From NCBI RefSeq assembly GCF_023656515.1, contig NZ_JAMOFV010000006.1, positions 4,605,735-4,669,734 on the forward strand: a stretch of 64,000 nucleotides of DNA. The letters are read 5' to 3'. A program made the translations under genes and the position numbers. The notes under the pieces were generated by a model. That model worked only from the letters and a program-made list of their open reading frames with translations. It was not told the origin of the DNA and did no database searches. Source of the DNA: Clostridium swellfunianum (GTDB lineage: Bacteria > Bacillota > Clostridia > Clostridiales > Clostridiaceae). Positions within the stretch are counted from its first letter, which is position 1. Each line of letters begins with the position of its first letter. Shown here piece after piece: positions 36,964 through 45,254 of the stretch.

Positions 36964-38331
36964 TTAATTTTTAATCGTAGCCTTCTCTATCCTTGCCACA
37001 CACTCAATATGAGCAGTCTGAGGAAAATTATCAACTGGCTGCACTTCTACTGCCCTATAGCCTAACTCCTCTAGTATTCCTAAATCACGAGCCAAGGTGG
37101 CTGGATCACAGGAAACATACACAATTCTCTTTGGCGCCATTTTGCTTATAGCTTCAAGCAAGCTTTTTTCACAGCCCTTTCTTGGAGGGTCTACAACCAC
37201 TACATCTGCCTTTACACCTTTATCTATAAGCTCTGGAATAACTTTTTCAGATTGGCCAACCAAAAACTCAACATTATCCACGTCATTTTGCAGAGCATTT
37301 TTCTTTGCATCCTCTATAGCCTGTGGTACAATTTCCACTCCATAAACCTTTTTAGCCTTTTGTGAAAGGAAAAGTGAAATTGTTCCTGTTCCGCAGTAAG
37401 CATCAAAAACTGTTTCTTCACCAGTTAAATCAGCATATTCAAGAGCCTTGCTGTATAAAACCTCTGTTTGAGCTGGATTAACCTGAAAAAAGGATAGTGG
37501 AGATATATTAAATCTAAACTTTCCAATGTAATCAGTAATTATTGCCTCTCCCCAAAGTACCTTGTTTTTATCTCCTAAAATAACATTTGTCTTTTTAGGG
37601 TTTACATTTTGTATTACACTCTTTAACCCCTCTATATTGCTTTGCATTAAGCTAACAAATTCATCTGAGTAAGGCAGCTTTTCATCTCTGGTTACAACAA
37701 CTACCATAACCTCACTAGTTTTAAAGCCGCGTCTTATCATTATGTGCCTTATATTTCCCTTATCCTCAAGCTCATTATAAGGCTCAAGGTTATGCTTTAG
37801 CATCCATTCCTTTGTTAGGCCCACTACCTTGTCTGCTACCTCATCCTGAATATGACAGGTATCCATTCCTATGATATCATGGCTTCTTGGAGCATAAAAA
37901 CCAATTCTAAGCTCCCCATTAACCTTGCCCACAGGCAGCTGAACTTTATTTCTATATCTATAAGGCTGTTCCATTCCTAGGGTATTATGAACGGCTACAT
38001 CATTAAGCTTGGCAATTCTAGCTATAACCTCTTTAACCCTTTGAGTTTTAAACCCCAGCTGTCCTTCATAGGACATATGCTGCAGCTGACATCCTCCACA
38101 GTTCTTATATATGCTGCAAACAGGCTCAGCTCTATGTTTCGAAGTCTCAATAATATCTAAAAGCTTTCCATAAGCATAATTCTTTGCAACCTTAACTATC
38201 TTAACCTTAACCTTCTCGCCTATAAGAGCACCCTGAACAAAAACCGTAAAGTTCTCTATCTTTCCTACACCCTCGCCCTCATAGCCCATACCACTTATAT
38301 CTATAACATAATCCTTATTCTTCTCAACCAC
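36964..38331 (-). CDS. 23S rRNA (uracil-C5)-methyltransferase, RlmD/RlmCD type
   Basis: A 455-residue SAM-dependent methyltransferase. It has an N-terminal TRAM domain ([14 protein letters not shown]), the Fe-S cysteine cluster [15 protein letters not shown] near residue 70-85, the SAM motif [13 protein letters not shown] near residue 310, [14 protein letters not shown] and the catalytic [13 protein letters not shown] near residue 405. Clostridia use this enzyme to methylate U747 and/or U1939, so the exact target is left open. The start codon is GTG at 38331 with GAGGGTGA before it. The upstream DNA is occupied by a long palindromic repeat. Confidence 0.92.
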   Translation of the reverse strand: MVEKNKDYVIDISGMGYEGEGVGKIENFTVFVQGALIGEKVKVKIVKVAKNYAYGKLLDIIETSKHRAEPVCSIYKNCGGCQLQHMSYEGQLGFKTQRVKEVIARIAKLNDVAVHNTLGMEQPYRYRNKVQLPVGKVNGELRIGFYAPRSHDIIGMDTCHIQDEVADKVVGLTKEWMLKHNLEPYNELEDKGNIRHIMIRRGFKTSEVMVVVVTRDEKLPYSDEFVSLMQSNIEGLKSVIQNVNPKKTNVILGDKNKVLWGEAIITDYIGKFRFNISPLSFFQVNPAQTEVLYSKALEYADLTGEETVFDAYCGTGTISLFLSQKAKKVYGVEIVPQAIEDAKKNALQNDVDNVEFLVGQSEKVIPELIDKGVKADVVVVDPPRKGCEKSLLEAISKMAPKRIVYVSCDPATLARDLGILEELGYRAVEVQPVDNFPQTAHIECVARIEKATIKN

Positions 38332-38361
38332 GCAATCACCCTCGTCCTTTGTTTCTTATAG

Positions 38362-38670
38362 GGTTTTAACTATGAAACCTAACCTGTTGTGCTAGTTCAG
38401 TCTCTAATCACCGCGAGAATGTATAAATTGTGTTCCATGAGCTGTTCGCTGCACATGAAGTTCTAAGGCTCGGAGCAGCCATAAAACCAAGTGTTTTCGT
38501 AAAACTTGCTTCGCTTCAAACAAACGAACAACACTAAGGTTTTATGCCTACTCCTTCGCCAAGAACTTCTAGTTGTTTGCTCAATGCTCACTTCACACAT
38601 TTTACACATTCTCGCTGGGTTAGGCATTAACTAGCACAACATGTATAAGTTGATAGTTAAATCTAAAACC
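38362..38670. repeat. Long palindromic repeat A (composite)
   Basis: The core 38386-38640 is bounded by GTTGTGCTAGTT and its exact complement AACTAGCACAAC, and the two halves can pair imperfectly over nearly the whole length. It is flanked by outer arms (GGTTTTAA... at 38362 and ...TCTAAAACC at 38670) that resemble repeat E at 39.5 kb, as if the core sits inside an E-type element. It has no coding signal. Repeats B and C share its ends; its centre lacks the roughly 70-base hairpin found in C and D. Confidence 0.85.
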
Positions 38671-38740
38671 TATATATGCTATTAGTATTATACACTAACT
38701 TTACTAATAAACAACAATAGATTGCAAGAGCGCAGAAAAA

Positions 38741-39042
38741 ATAAGTTACGCAAAAAACAGTGGAAGTATATAAAAGAGGATATATGAGCTTTTAGTGAGT
38801 AGGTAGAAGTTCTTAACGAAGGAGCAGATATAAAATTTTAGTGTTGTTCGTTTGTTTGAAGAAGGAGGTTAAAAGCCTAAATGGCTTTTAACGGGCAACT
38901 TGCGAGTGGGAACGAGCGCTCTTTAGTTGCCCAGTGGAAAACACTTAATTTTATGTCTGCTCCGAGTTTAGAACTTCTTACGCAACGGTCAGCTCAGATA
39001 GCGTATTTTATATACTTCCACGGTAATATTTGCGTAACTTAT
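38741..39042. repeat. Long palindromic repeat D
   Basis: Bounded by ATAAGTTACGCAAA (38741-38754) and its exact complement (39029-39042). The centre (38839-38946) is nearly identical to the centre of repeat C on the opposite strand, including the hairpins GGTTAAAAGCC/GGCTTTTAAC and GGGCAACT/AGTTGCCC. The right end supplies the stop codon of the DUF1540 gene. An open frame across it is not a gene. Confidence 0.85.
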
Positions 39043-39401
39043 CTTTGCACAAAGGTCTCGCATTGAGTTCCTTCACTTTCCTGTGCTCTAGGACCATAGA
39101 CTTGAACATAATCTGCCTGACAGATTCTGTTGTCGTTGTATCTGCAGTTTGCAGCCTCACACTTTATTACTGGACTCATCTCCACAGAACCCTTAGTAAA
39201 AAGCTGTTTTACTTCTCCAACTACATTCATATTTGGAAAATGAGTAACAGCATTTTTCAAGCTTCCTTTTGCATAGGTATCGCACATGGTTTGATCACTT
39301 GTATGAGCACCAGAACCTAGTACATGAATTGTATTTGCTGAGCAAAGCCCGCTCAGATTATGTACGCAGTTTAAAGCACTGCAGCTTAATTGTCCATTCA
39401 T
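39039..39401 (-). CDS. DUF1540 protein with two cysteine-rich repeats
   Basis: A 120-residue protein made of two similar halves, each with the DUF1540 pattern: CSALNCVHNLSGLCSANTIHVLG (key part SALNCVHNLSGLCSANTI) near residue 6 and CEAANCRYNDNRICQADYVQVYG (key part EAANCRYNDNRICQADYV) near residue 80, with further cysteines in MCDTYA and QCETF. The cysteines may bind a metal; the function is unknown. AGGAGG lies 11 bases before the ATG. A 13-bp hairpin stands just upstream. The stop codon lies inside the end of repeat D, so the C-terminus may have been changed by insertion. Confidence 0.82.
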   Translation of the reverse strand: MNGQLSCSALNCVHNLSGLCSANTIHVLGSGAHTSDQTMCDTYAKGSLKNAVTHFPNMNVVGEVKQLFTKGSVEMSPVIKCEAANCRYNDNRICQADYVQVYGPRAQESEGTQCETFVQR

Positions 39402-39420
39402 AAATAAAAAACCTCCTGAT

Positions 39421-39454
39421 TAAGAATATAACTTGTTTTCTAGTTATATTCTTA
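39421..39454. promoter_or_regulatory. Hairpin in the DUF1540 leader
   Basis: TAAGAATATAACT and AGTTATATTCTTA form 13-bp arms around an eight-base loop, ending about 20 bases upstream of the start codon and just before the ribosome site. It could be an operator or a translation-control hairpin. Confidence 0.5.
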
Positions 39455-39487
39455 CTCAAGAGGAAACTTTTATACAAAGCTATTTAT

Positions 39488-39580
39488 GGTTTTAATGTGA
39501 AACTTACCTTATACATGCTCAAAATAGTGATTCTTCAACACTTTTTGAGCATGTATAAGATAATAGTTGAGCTTAAAACC
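39488..39580. repeat. Palindromic repeat E
   Basis: CTTATACATGCTCAAAA (39508-39524) and its exact complement (39543-39559) form a 17-bp stem, extended outward by weaker pairing to GGTTTTAA (39488) and TTAAAACC (39580). The outer arms match those flanking repeat A. It directly follows kdgK and may also act as its terminator. Confidence 0.8.
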
Positions 39581-39586
39581 CTATAA

Positions 39587-40609
39587 TTATCTTTGAACTC
39601 TTCCAGAAGCATCGCCCTTAGCAAGTGCATCAACTTCTTCTACTGACATTAAGTTAAAATCACCTTCAACAGTGTGCTTTAAGCAGGAAGCTGCAACAGC
39701 AAACTCAAGAGCTGCTTGATTATCCATTCCTGAAGATAAACCATAAATAAGTCCGCCGCCAAAGGAATCTCCGCCACCAACTCTATCTATAATAGTCATG
39801 TCGTATCTCTTTGACTTATAGAACTCATTGCCATCATAAAGCATTGCTGACCAGCCATTGTGTGAAGCTGAGAAGCTTTCTCTTAGTGTTATAGCAACAG
39901 ATTTAAGCTCGAATCTTTCAACTAATTGCTTAGCAACATCTCTGTAGCCTTCTTCACTTAATTCTCCGCCTTCAATGTTAGTAGCAGCAGCTTTAATACC
40001 AAATACTTTTTCAGCATCTTCTTCGTTAGCTATAACTACATCGCAGTACTTAACTATTTCAGCCATTACCTTGCCAGCCTTTTCAGTGCTCCAAAGCTTC
40101 TTTCTGTAGTTAAGGTCAACAGATACTGTAACTCCTGCTTCCTTAGCAGCCTTAACAGCATCTAAAGTTATAGCAGCACACTCATCTGAAAGTGCTGGAG
40201 TTATTCCTGTAAAATGGAACCATTCAGCTCCTTCAAAAATCTTCTTCCAGTCAAAATCTTCTCTTTTAGCTTCAGCAATTGCAGAGTGAGCTCTATCATA
40301 TATAACCTTTGAAGGTCTTTGTGATGCTCCTTTTTCACAGAAGTATATACCTACTCTGTCTCCGCCTCTTTTTATTAAATCAGTATGAACTCCAAATTTT
40401 CTAAGCTCATTAACTGCAGCCTGACCTATTTCATGCTTTGGAAGCTTAGTAACAAAATAAGCCTCTTTTCCATAGTTAGCAAGTGAAACAGCAACGTTAG
40501 CTTCTCCACCACCATAAACTACTCCAAACTCCTTTGATTGTACAAATCTATCATAGTTCATTGGAGCTAATCTTAGCATTATTTCTCCAAAGGTTATAAA
40601 CTTACCCAT
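39587..40609 (-). CDS. kdgK: 2-keto-3-deoxygluconate kinase
   Basis: A PfkB-family sugar kinase of 340 residues: N-terminal GEIMLRLAP, YGGGEANVAVSLANYGKEA near residue 31, and the ATP/anion-hole motif RVGGGDSFGGGLIYGLSSG near residue 290. It phosphorylates KDG to KDPG, the substrate of the aldolase encoded just upstream. The pairing with eda and an IclR-type regulator supports KDG rather than another sugar. A GGAGGA site precedes the ATG. The gene is the last of the iclR-eda-kdgK set. Confidence 0.9.
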   Translation of the reverse strand: MGKFITFGEIMLRLAPMNYDRFVQSKEFGVVYGGGEANVAVSLANYGKEAYFVTKLPKHEIGQAAVNELRKFGVHTDLIKRGGDRVGIYFCEKGASQRPSKVIYDRAHSAIAEAKREDFDWKKIFEGAEWFHFTGITPALSDECAAITLDAVKAAKEAGVTVSVDLNYRKKLWSTEKAGKVMAEIVKYCDVVIANEEDAEKVFGIKAAATNIEGGELSEEGYRDVAKQLVERFELKSVAITLRESFSASHNGWSAMLYDGNEFYKSKRYDMTIIDRVGGGDSFGGGLIYGLSSGMDNQAALEFAVAASCLKHTVEGDFNLMSVEEVDALAKGDASGRVQR

Positions 40610-40700
40610 TATTAATATCCTCCTGTGTTTTTAAATTATATTACAAAATGTACAGCCTAAGCTGCTTATTTCAATGATTAGTATAAATCTAACCTAATAC

Positions 40701-41342
40701 TTAGCCTCTTGCTTTTCTAACTGCTTCAACATAAGCTTCAGCTGTCTTTGTTACTGCTTCGTAGTCGCCAGTCTTAGCACCCTTAGTTAAGTCGCTTCCT
40801 ATTCCTACGGCAACAGCACCAGCCTTTATCCAATCCTTAACGTTATCTAAGCTAACTCCACCAGTTGGCATAAAGTTTCCTTGTGGAAGAGGTCCCTTAA
40901 AGGCACTTATTATGGATGGTCCAAAAGCATTTCCTGGGAATACCTTAAGTATTTCTACACCAAGCTCTAAAGCTTCTACTGCATCTCTAACAGTCATAAT
41001 ACCAGGCATTACTGGAATTCTGTAACGGTTGCAAAGCTTAATTGTTTCTGGATTTAAGCTTGGACTTACTATATACTTAGCTCCTGCTAATATACAAAGT
41101 CTTGCAGTTTCTGGATCAAGTACTGTACCTGCTCCAATTATAACGTCTTCATCCTTGTAAATTTCTGAAAGCTCCTTAATAATGTCTACAGCACCAGGAA
41201 CAGTCATTGTTATTTCAAGAGCCTTTATACCACCCTTTTTAACTGCATCAACAATTTTAATTCCTTGCTCCTTTGACTCTGCTCTTATAACGGCAACAAC
41301 ACCGCTTTCTATCATTTGTTGAATAGTTTGTAGTCTTTTCAT
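40701..41342 (-). CDS. eda: KHG/KDPG aldolase
   Basis: A 213-residue class I aldolase that splits KDPG into pyruvate and glyceraldehyde-3-phosphate. Motifs: GVVAVIRAESKEQG, KALEITMTVPGA near residue 40 (catalytic Glu), IGAGTVLD, AKYIVSPSLNPE with the Schiff-base lysine region near residue 90, and FPGNAFGPS with FMPTGGVS near residue 160. It is 91 bases upstream of kdgK in the same direction. Candidate IclR operators lie 70-100 bases before its start, so eda-kdgK probably forms a unit controlled by the regulator encoded next. Confidence 0.93.
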   Translation of the reverse strand: MKRLQTIQQMIESGVVAVIRAESKEQGIKIVDAVKKGGIKALEITMTVPGAVDIIKELSEIYKDEDVIIGAGTVLDPETARLCILAGAKYIVSPSLNPETIKLCNRYRIPVMPGIMTVRDAVEALELGVEILKVFPGNAFGPSIISAFKGPLPQGNFMPTGGVSLDNVKDWIKAGAVAVGIGSDLTKGAKTGDYEAVTKTAEAYVEAVRKARG

Positions 41343-41412
41343 GAAAGCTACCTCCTGCTTTAATTTTTATATAAACTAAATTTAGTGTTTCCATATACTA
41401 ATAAATTAACTA

Positions 41413-41440
41413 TGTTCCACGATATGAAACACAGTTTCAT
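41413..41440. promoter_or_regulatory. Candidate IclR-type operators upstream of eda
   Basis: Two overlapping dyads: TGTTCCA-CGATA-TGAAACA (41413-41431, one mismatch) and the perfect ATGAAAC-ACA-GTTTCAT (41424-41440). They lie between iclR and eda, where a KdgR-type repressor would be expected to bind. Confidence 0.65.
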
Positions 41441-41486
41441 AATCGCAATATAATTTTACTACTTTAAATAAAGAACTGCAATAGTT

Positions 41487-42260
41487 TTATTTAAAGTAGC
41501 CTAACTGATTAGAAATTTCCTCAGCAGCTTGTAAAAGCTCACTCTTAACCTCTGGAAGCCTATCTTCAGTCATGTAAAATATTGGTCCTGAAATACTTAC
41601 TGCTGCAATAATTTTACCTTTCCTATCATGAATTGGAGCAGCCACACAACGTATACCCTCTTCGTGCTCCATCTCATCAGTAGAATATCCTGCTTTTCTC
41701 ACTTTGTGAAGCTCTTCAATAAAATTATCAACATTATCTATAGTACTTCTAGTAAACTTGTACATTTCCTTATGCTTAAGAAGCTCCTTAACCTTTTCAT
41801 CCTCTTCAGAAGACAATAACACCTTACCTACAGCTGTGCAGTATAAAGGCACCCTTTTGCCTATCTGTGAATGCATTCTAACGCTTCCCTGCCTCAAGCT
41901 TTCTACCTTGTCTATATAAACAGCCTCATCACCATCTAAAATTGATAAGTGAACAACCTCGTTAGTTCTTTCTGAAAGCCTTCTTATATAAGGCCTTGCC
42001 ACAGTTCTAACATCCATTCTGTCTAAAACAGAGCTGGCTAAAAACAAAACTTTCTTTCCAACTGTATAATTATCTGAATCAATATCCTTTTCAATATAGC
42101 CCTTGTTCATCAAGGTTCCCAAAAGCCTGTGAACAGTACTTTTATGCAGACCTACAGCATTACCAATCTCAGTAACCCCGCAAGATCTTTTTTCTCCTGC
42201 CAAAAACTCAAGTATATCCAAAGCCCTGTCCACAGACTGAACTGAATTTTCTCCTGACAT
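41487..42260 (-). CDS. IclR-family regulator (KdgR-like)
   Basis: A 257-residue regulator with an N-terminal winged helix (SVDRALDILEFLAGEKRSCGVTEIGNAV in parts: DRALDILEFLAGEK and GLHKSTVHRLLGTLMNKGYIE) and a C-terminal GAF-like effector domain (YCTAVGKVLLSS near residue 145, HEEGIRCVAAPIHD near residue 205). It lies directly upstream of eda and kdgK, and probably represses them until KDG or a related acid is present. AGGTGAG precedes the ATG. Known KdgR proteins of the IclR family have the same size and context. Confidence 0.9.
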   Translation of the reverse strand: MSGENSVQSVDRALDILEFLAGEKRSCGVTEIGNAVGLHKSTVHRLLGTLMNKGYIEKDIDSDNYTVGKKVLFLASSVLDRMDVRTVARPYIRRLSERTNEVVHLSILDGDEAVYIDKVESLRQGSVRMHSQIGKRVPLYCTAVGKVLLSSEEDEKVKELLKHKEMYKFTRSTIDNVDNFIEELHKVRKAGYSTDEMEHEEGIRCVAAPIHDRKGKIIAAVSISGPIFYMTEDRLPEVKSELLQAAEEISNQLGYFK

Positions 42261-42310
42261 AAACTCACCTGCCTAAACTTTATTGTATTATATCTATTAT
42301 AAACCAAAAT

Positions 42311-42336
42311 AAAAAAAATAGCAGCTGTTGAGCTGC
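42311..42336 (-). terminator. Terminator after the FTR1 gene
   Basis: GCAGCT and AGCTGC arms with a four-base loop and a run of eight T on the minus strand. It lies about 70 bases past the permease stop. Confidence 0.8.
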
Positions 42337-42403
42337 CAAGTAATAAATGTGAATCAGTTGCACAAATATTCCATTAATGTATCTTTCCCATTTTTGAGCC
42401 AAG

Positions 42404-43108
42404 TTATACATTCTTCTTGATGTAGTCCTTGATAAGGGCCTTTAAGAAAAGATACAAAACTGGCAAACCATAAGCAAGCATACCCACCTTCTCAATCTGC
42501 TCGCCACCGTTTGGGACAACCAAAGCCAGGCCATCTCCAAACATTGAAGCTCCAATGTATATCATAACAAAAGAAATTATATCAAACAATATGCCTAAAT
42601 TAAGTTTAAGTCCTCCCTTAAACAATAAATAATTAACGCCGAAAGCTGCAGAAAAACCAATTAAAACTCCAGCTATAATAATCAGCTTATTTCCACCAAG
42701 CATAGGAATGATAAACATAACTATTTCCATAGTCTCTCTAAAAACTGTAAGGAAGGTAAATATAAACATTCCAAAGCCAGTAGCGCTAACCTTATACTTT
42801 TCCGCAACATCCATATTAAAGGTCTTTTTCTGCCTCTTCATCCAAACTATATAGTAAATAACCAATATAGAAAGGAATATCATAAGTGTTCCGTTAAACA
42901 AATCCTTAGCATAACCTTCAAGGCCCTTTGTCTGCTCATACAGCATTATGCTGCTAAAAAGACTAACCCCAAAGCCTGCAAAAGCGCCTCCGTATATAAA
43001 CTTTAAAAGCTCCCGCCTATTTATTTTAACAGCATAGGCAGATAAGGCAAAAACCACCATTAACATTTCTATGCTCTCACGCATTGAAATTATACTTACG
43101 TTTAGCAT
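42404..43108 (-). CDS. FTR1-family iron permease
   Basis: A 234-residue membrane protein with seven likely helices and the two REXXE iron motifs of the FTR1/EfeU family: MRESIEML at residue 9 and FRETMEIVM near residue 123. FTR1 proteins move ferric iron or act with an oxidase; none is encoded here, so a ferrous or siderophore-independent mode is possible. It is shorter than E. coli EfeU (about 276 residues). The ribosome site is GGGGAG. The feo genes lie far away at 12 kb. Confidence 0.87.
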   Translation of the reverse strand: MLNVSIISMRESIEMLMVVFALSAYAVKINRRELLKFIYGGAFAGFGVSLFSSIMLYEQTKGLEGYAKDLFNGTLMIFLSILVIYYIVWMKRQKKTFNMDVAEKYKVSATGFGMFIFTFLTVFRETMEIVMFIIPMLGGNKLIIIAGVLIGFSAAFGVNYLLFKGGLKLNLGILFDIISFVMIYIGASMFGDGLALVVPNGGEQIEKVGMLAYGLPVLYLFLKALIKDYIKKNV

Positions 43109-43193
43109 TTTTCTCCCCCTCCCCTTTTGCTTATATTTTTCTTGGTATATTATAAGCAGAAGAGAAGGGTTCGGTTACTATAGGCTTTCTTTA

Positions 43194-43241
43194 TAAAAAA
43201 ATAAAAGTTATGATTACTATTTTTCTAGTAATCATAACTTT
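43194..43241 (-). terminator. Terminator after the unknown 43.3-43.7 kb gene
   Basis: Perfect 16-base arms AAAGTTATGATTACTA and TAGTAATCATAACTTT with a six-base loop, followed by TATTTTTTT on the minus strand. Confidence 0.9.
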
Positions 43242-43249
43242 CAAGAAAA

Positions 43250-43726
43250 TTAGTTGTACTTAGCAAAGAGCAAGCAATCCATGGCTGGAAATTTTCTTAT
43301 GTAAAGCTTTCCATCTGAAACCAAATAAGTATTGTTTGAGAAAACCTCAGTGACAACATCATTCTGCAAATCCAGCTCCTCAATTGAATCTAAGTCTGCA
43401 AAAAGCTTTATTGTAATATTTGAAAGATTAAATAACGCAACATAGCTTGCCTTAATTCCCTCGGCATGCATTACTAAAATATTTTCTTTTAGTATGTGCG
43501 AGCTAATATTTCTGTTAGGTATTATGTCATCTACAACCATTTGCAGCTGCTTAAACCTTAGGTTTCTTCCTGAAACCTCACCATTTAGTGCCTTAACTAA
43601 TTCCTCAAGCTTCTTTCTCCCTCTCGAAAACTTGAGTCTTAACTTTAGCGCTATCTTTTGGCTAATGCCTTTATAGCTTTCTACGCAATTAAAGTATAAA
43701 TTGTCTAGTGTTAGTTCATTCCCCAT
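43250..43726 (-). CDS. Unrecognised 158-residue protein
   Basis: I do not recognise the family. The protein is basic in its first half (KIALKLRLKFSRGRKKLEELVKAL) and more acidic later (DLDSIEELDLQNDVVTEV), with no signal peptide or membrane helix and two cysteines. The end is strand-rich (NTYLVSDGKLYIRKFPAMDCLLFAK). It is probably real: a GGAG site stands 8 bases before the ATG at 43726 (a GTG at 43732 is an alternative), a TATAAT lies upstream, and a strong terminator follows. It stands between the FTR1 gene and the decayed LCP gene. Confidence 0.65.
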   Translation of the reverse strand: MGNELTLDNLYFNCVESYKGISQKIALKLRLKFSRGRKKLEELVKALNGEVSGRNLRFKQLQMVVDDIIPNRNISSHILKENILVMHAEGIKASYVALFNLSNITIKLFADLDSIEELDLQNDVVTEVFSNNTYLVSDGKLYIRKFPAMDCLLFAKYN

Positions 43727-43789
43727 TTTCACGACTCCCCTCCACATAATAAATTATACCAGATAAATAACCTGCATCGCCTTATGTTT

Positions 43790-43872
43790 CGGTTACAAAA
43801 TTACGCCATAAAATTACAATTTTGTATCATAAACTACAAAATCTTGTTGCAAATTTACAAGATAAACAAGCC
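43790..43872. promoter_or_regulatory. Cluster of TACAAAAT-like motifs
   Basis: Between the unknown gene and the LCP remnant the phrases TTACAAAATTAC, AATTACAATTTTGTAT, CTACAAAATCTTG and TTTACAAGAT occur within 80 bases, including the inverted pair TACAAAATT/AATTTTGTA. Such clustering suggests a regulator binding region upstream of the unknown gene. Confidence 0.4.
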
Positions 43873-43936
43873 ATTTTCGGCAACATTTTTTTATAATTGT
43901 CAAGTGGTAATCTAAATTGCTCTATATTGCTTAACC

Positions 43937-44380
43937 CTATAAAACACTTTTGTTGCCTAGATCTATAAGGTCAGTCTTATCTATACTGGCTTCATCATTT
44001 GAAAGTAGCTTTGTCATTACAGCTACGTAAGTACTTGTCCCCTTGAACCTAACCTTATTAAATAAAGCTGATTAATTTGCCCCCGCCCATGGCATCAATA
44101 ATATTAGTTAATCTCTCAAAGTTAACCTTAATATAATCCTATATTTCATTAGTAGTCTTAATCGTAAACTGAGTACCACCGTAGTGATAAGCATAATTTT
44201 TTAAACCCATCGACCCTCAGAATCGATATAGCTGTTTCTTATTCCAAGGGAGCTATTATCAGTAGTATTTTCTACTTCATTTACCTAACTGAAATACCCA
44301 AAATCAACTACACCTAAAACTAAACTCAAAACAACTTCCAGTACAATAAAAATTGCTTTTTTGTTCTTCCTATCTTTCAA
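43937..44380 (-). pseudogene. Decayed LytR-CpsA-Psr (LCP) gene
   Basis: In shifting minus-strand frames I read a basic start and one membrane helix (LKDRKNKKAIFIVLEVVLSL, then a TAG), the segment YHYGGTQFTIKTTNEI, a TAG, and YIKVNFERLTNIIDAMGG, which is the typical LCP core, and a tail RFKGTSTYVAVMTKLLS. There are several stops, at least one frame change, and large internal losses (a working LCP has about 300 residues). LCP proteins attach capsule or teichoic polymers to the wall, matching the wzz/kinase/phosphatase genes directly upstream. Confidence 0.75.
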
Positions 44381-44413
44381 GTTACCCCCTCAATCCTAAT
44401 TACCACTATAGAA

Positions 44414-44456
44414 CAAAAAAATACCCTTTAAGCTGTAAACAACTTAAAAAGGGTAT
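44414..44456 (-). terminator. Terminator of the capsule-regulation operon
   Basis: ATACCCTTTAAG pairs with CTTAAAAAGGGTAT (two extra bases bulge) and a run of seven T follows on the minus strand, just past the phosphatase stop. Confidence 0.87.
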
Positions 44457-44463
44457 GTAAATC

Positions 44464-45231
44464 TTATTTAAATAAACCAAAAAAATTAAATTTACTCTTA
44501 GATTTTTTTATTGAAAGAGGGTTAATCTCTTTTCCTTGGATTATATTATATTGATTTTCCTTAATCCAATCATAAAGCTCTCTATTTGTGTTGCTTATTA
44601 TATCAAAGGTCTTGCTCATTTTGGTAGTTCTTCTATGATCATCATGCGCATCGCTTCCAACCATATGAATTAGGTTTCTTTTAATTAACATTTCTGCAAA
44701 TTCCTTTATGTCTTTGCCGTATATTCCCCTAAGACTTCCTGCATTTATTTGTGCAAGCACACCTTGATCCACAAGGTTTTCAAGCAGTGATACATCTTTC
44801 ATTATTCTGAAGTTTCTTTCTGGATGAGCAAGTATAGGCATTGCACCTAGAAGCCTTAGCTCGTAGAATATGTCCTCAGTATAAACAGGAAATTGCTGCA
44901 TTGGAAGCTCTATAAGGATATAATTCGTATTGTTTATCCCCCACACTTTTTTTTCTTTAAAAAGTCTTGGAAGCTCTGGATGCATGTAAAGTTCTAGTGC
45001 AGGTATTATATTTATATCTATTTTCTTTAAAGCACAAAGCTGCTTTATTTCGTTTATTTTTTTAAAGTATTCTTCTCTGTTTTGCTCCACTTCCCCTGGT
45101 ATAAAATGAGAGGTAGCACATATATAATCTGTGCCCTCTTCAACTGAGAGCTTTAACATATCTATGGACATATCAAAACTCTTTGATCCATCATCTATAT
45201 AGGGGAGAATGTGACTGTGAAAGTCTACCAT
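44464..45231 (-). CDS. Tyrosine-protein phosphatase, CpsB/YwqE type
   Basis: A manganese-dependent PHP-fold phosphatase of 255 residues that removes phosphate from the capsule tyrosine kinase. Motifs: MVDFHSHILPYIDDGSKS at the start, ATSHFIPGE near residue 40, HPERNFRI near residue 135 and GSDAHDDHRRT near residue 195. The start at 45231 has GGGAGTG; a longer frame to 45246 has none. It follows the kinase gene by 23 bases. Members control length and export of exopolysaccharide. Confidence 0.92.
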   Translation of the reverse strand: MVDFHSHILPYIDDGSKSFDMSIDMLKLSVEEGTDYICATSHFIPGEVEQNREEYFKKINEIKQLCALKKIDINIIPALELYMHPELPRLFKEKKVWGINNTNYILIELPMQQFPVYTEDIFYELRLLGAMPILAHPERNFRIMKDVSLLENLVDQGVLAQINAGSLRGIYGKDIKEFAEMLIKRNLIHMVGSDAHDDHRRTTKMSKTFDIISNTNRELYDWIKENQYNIIQGKEINPLSIKKSKSKFNFFGLFK

Positions 45232-45254
45232 GTTTTTCACTCCCATATTATACT

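Noticed and set aside
38881-39066. Open frame of 61 codons on the plus strand
   Set aside because: It lies inside palindromic repeat D and has no ribosome site or family pattern.
38362-39580. CRISPR array
   Set aside because: The repeats are few, long and palindromic, without regular spacers or cas genes.
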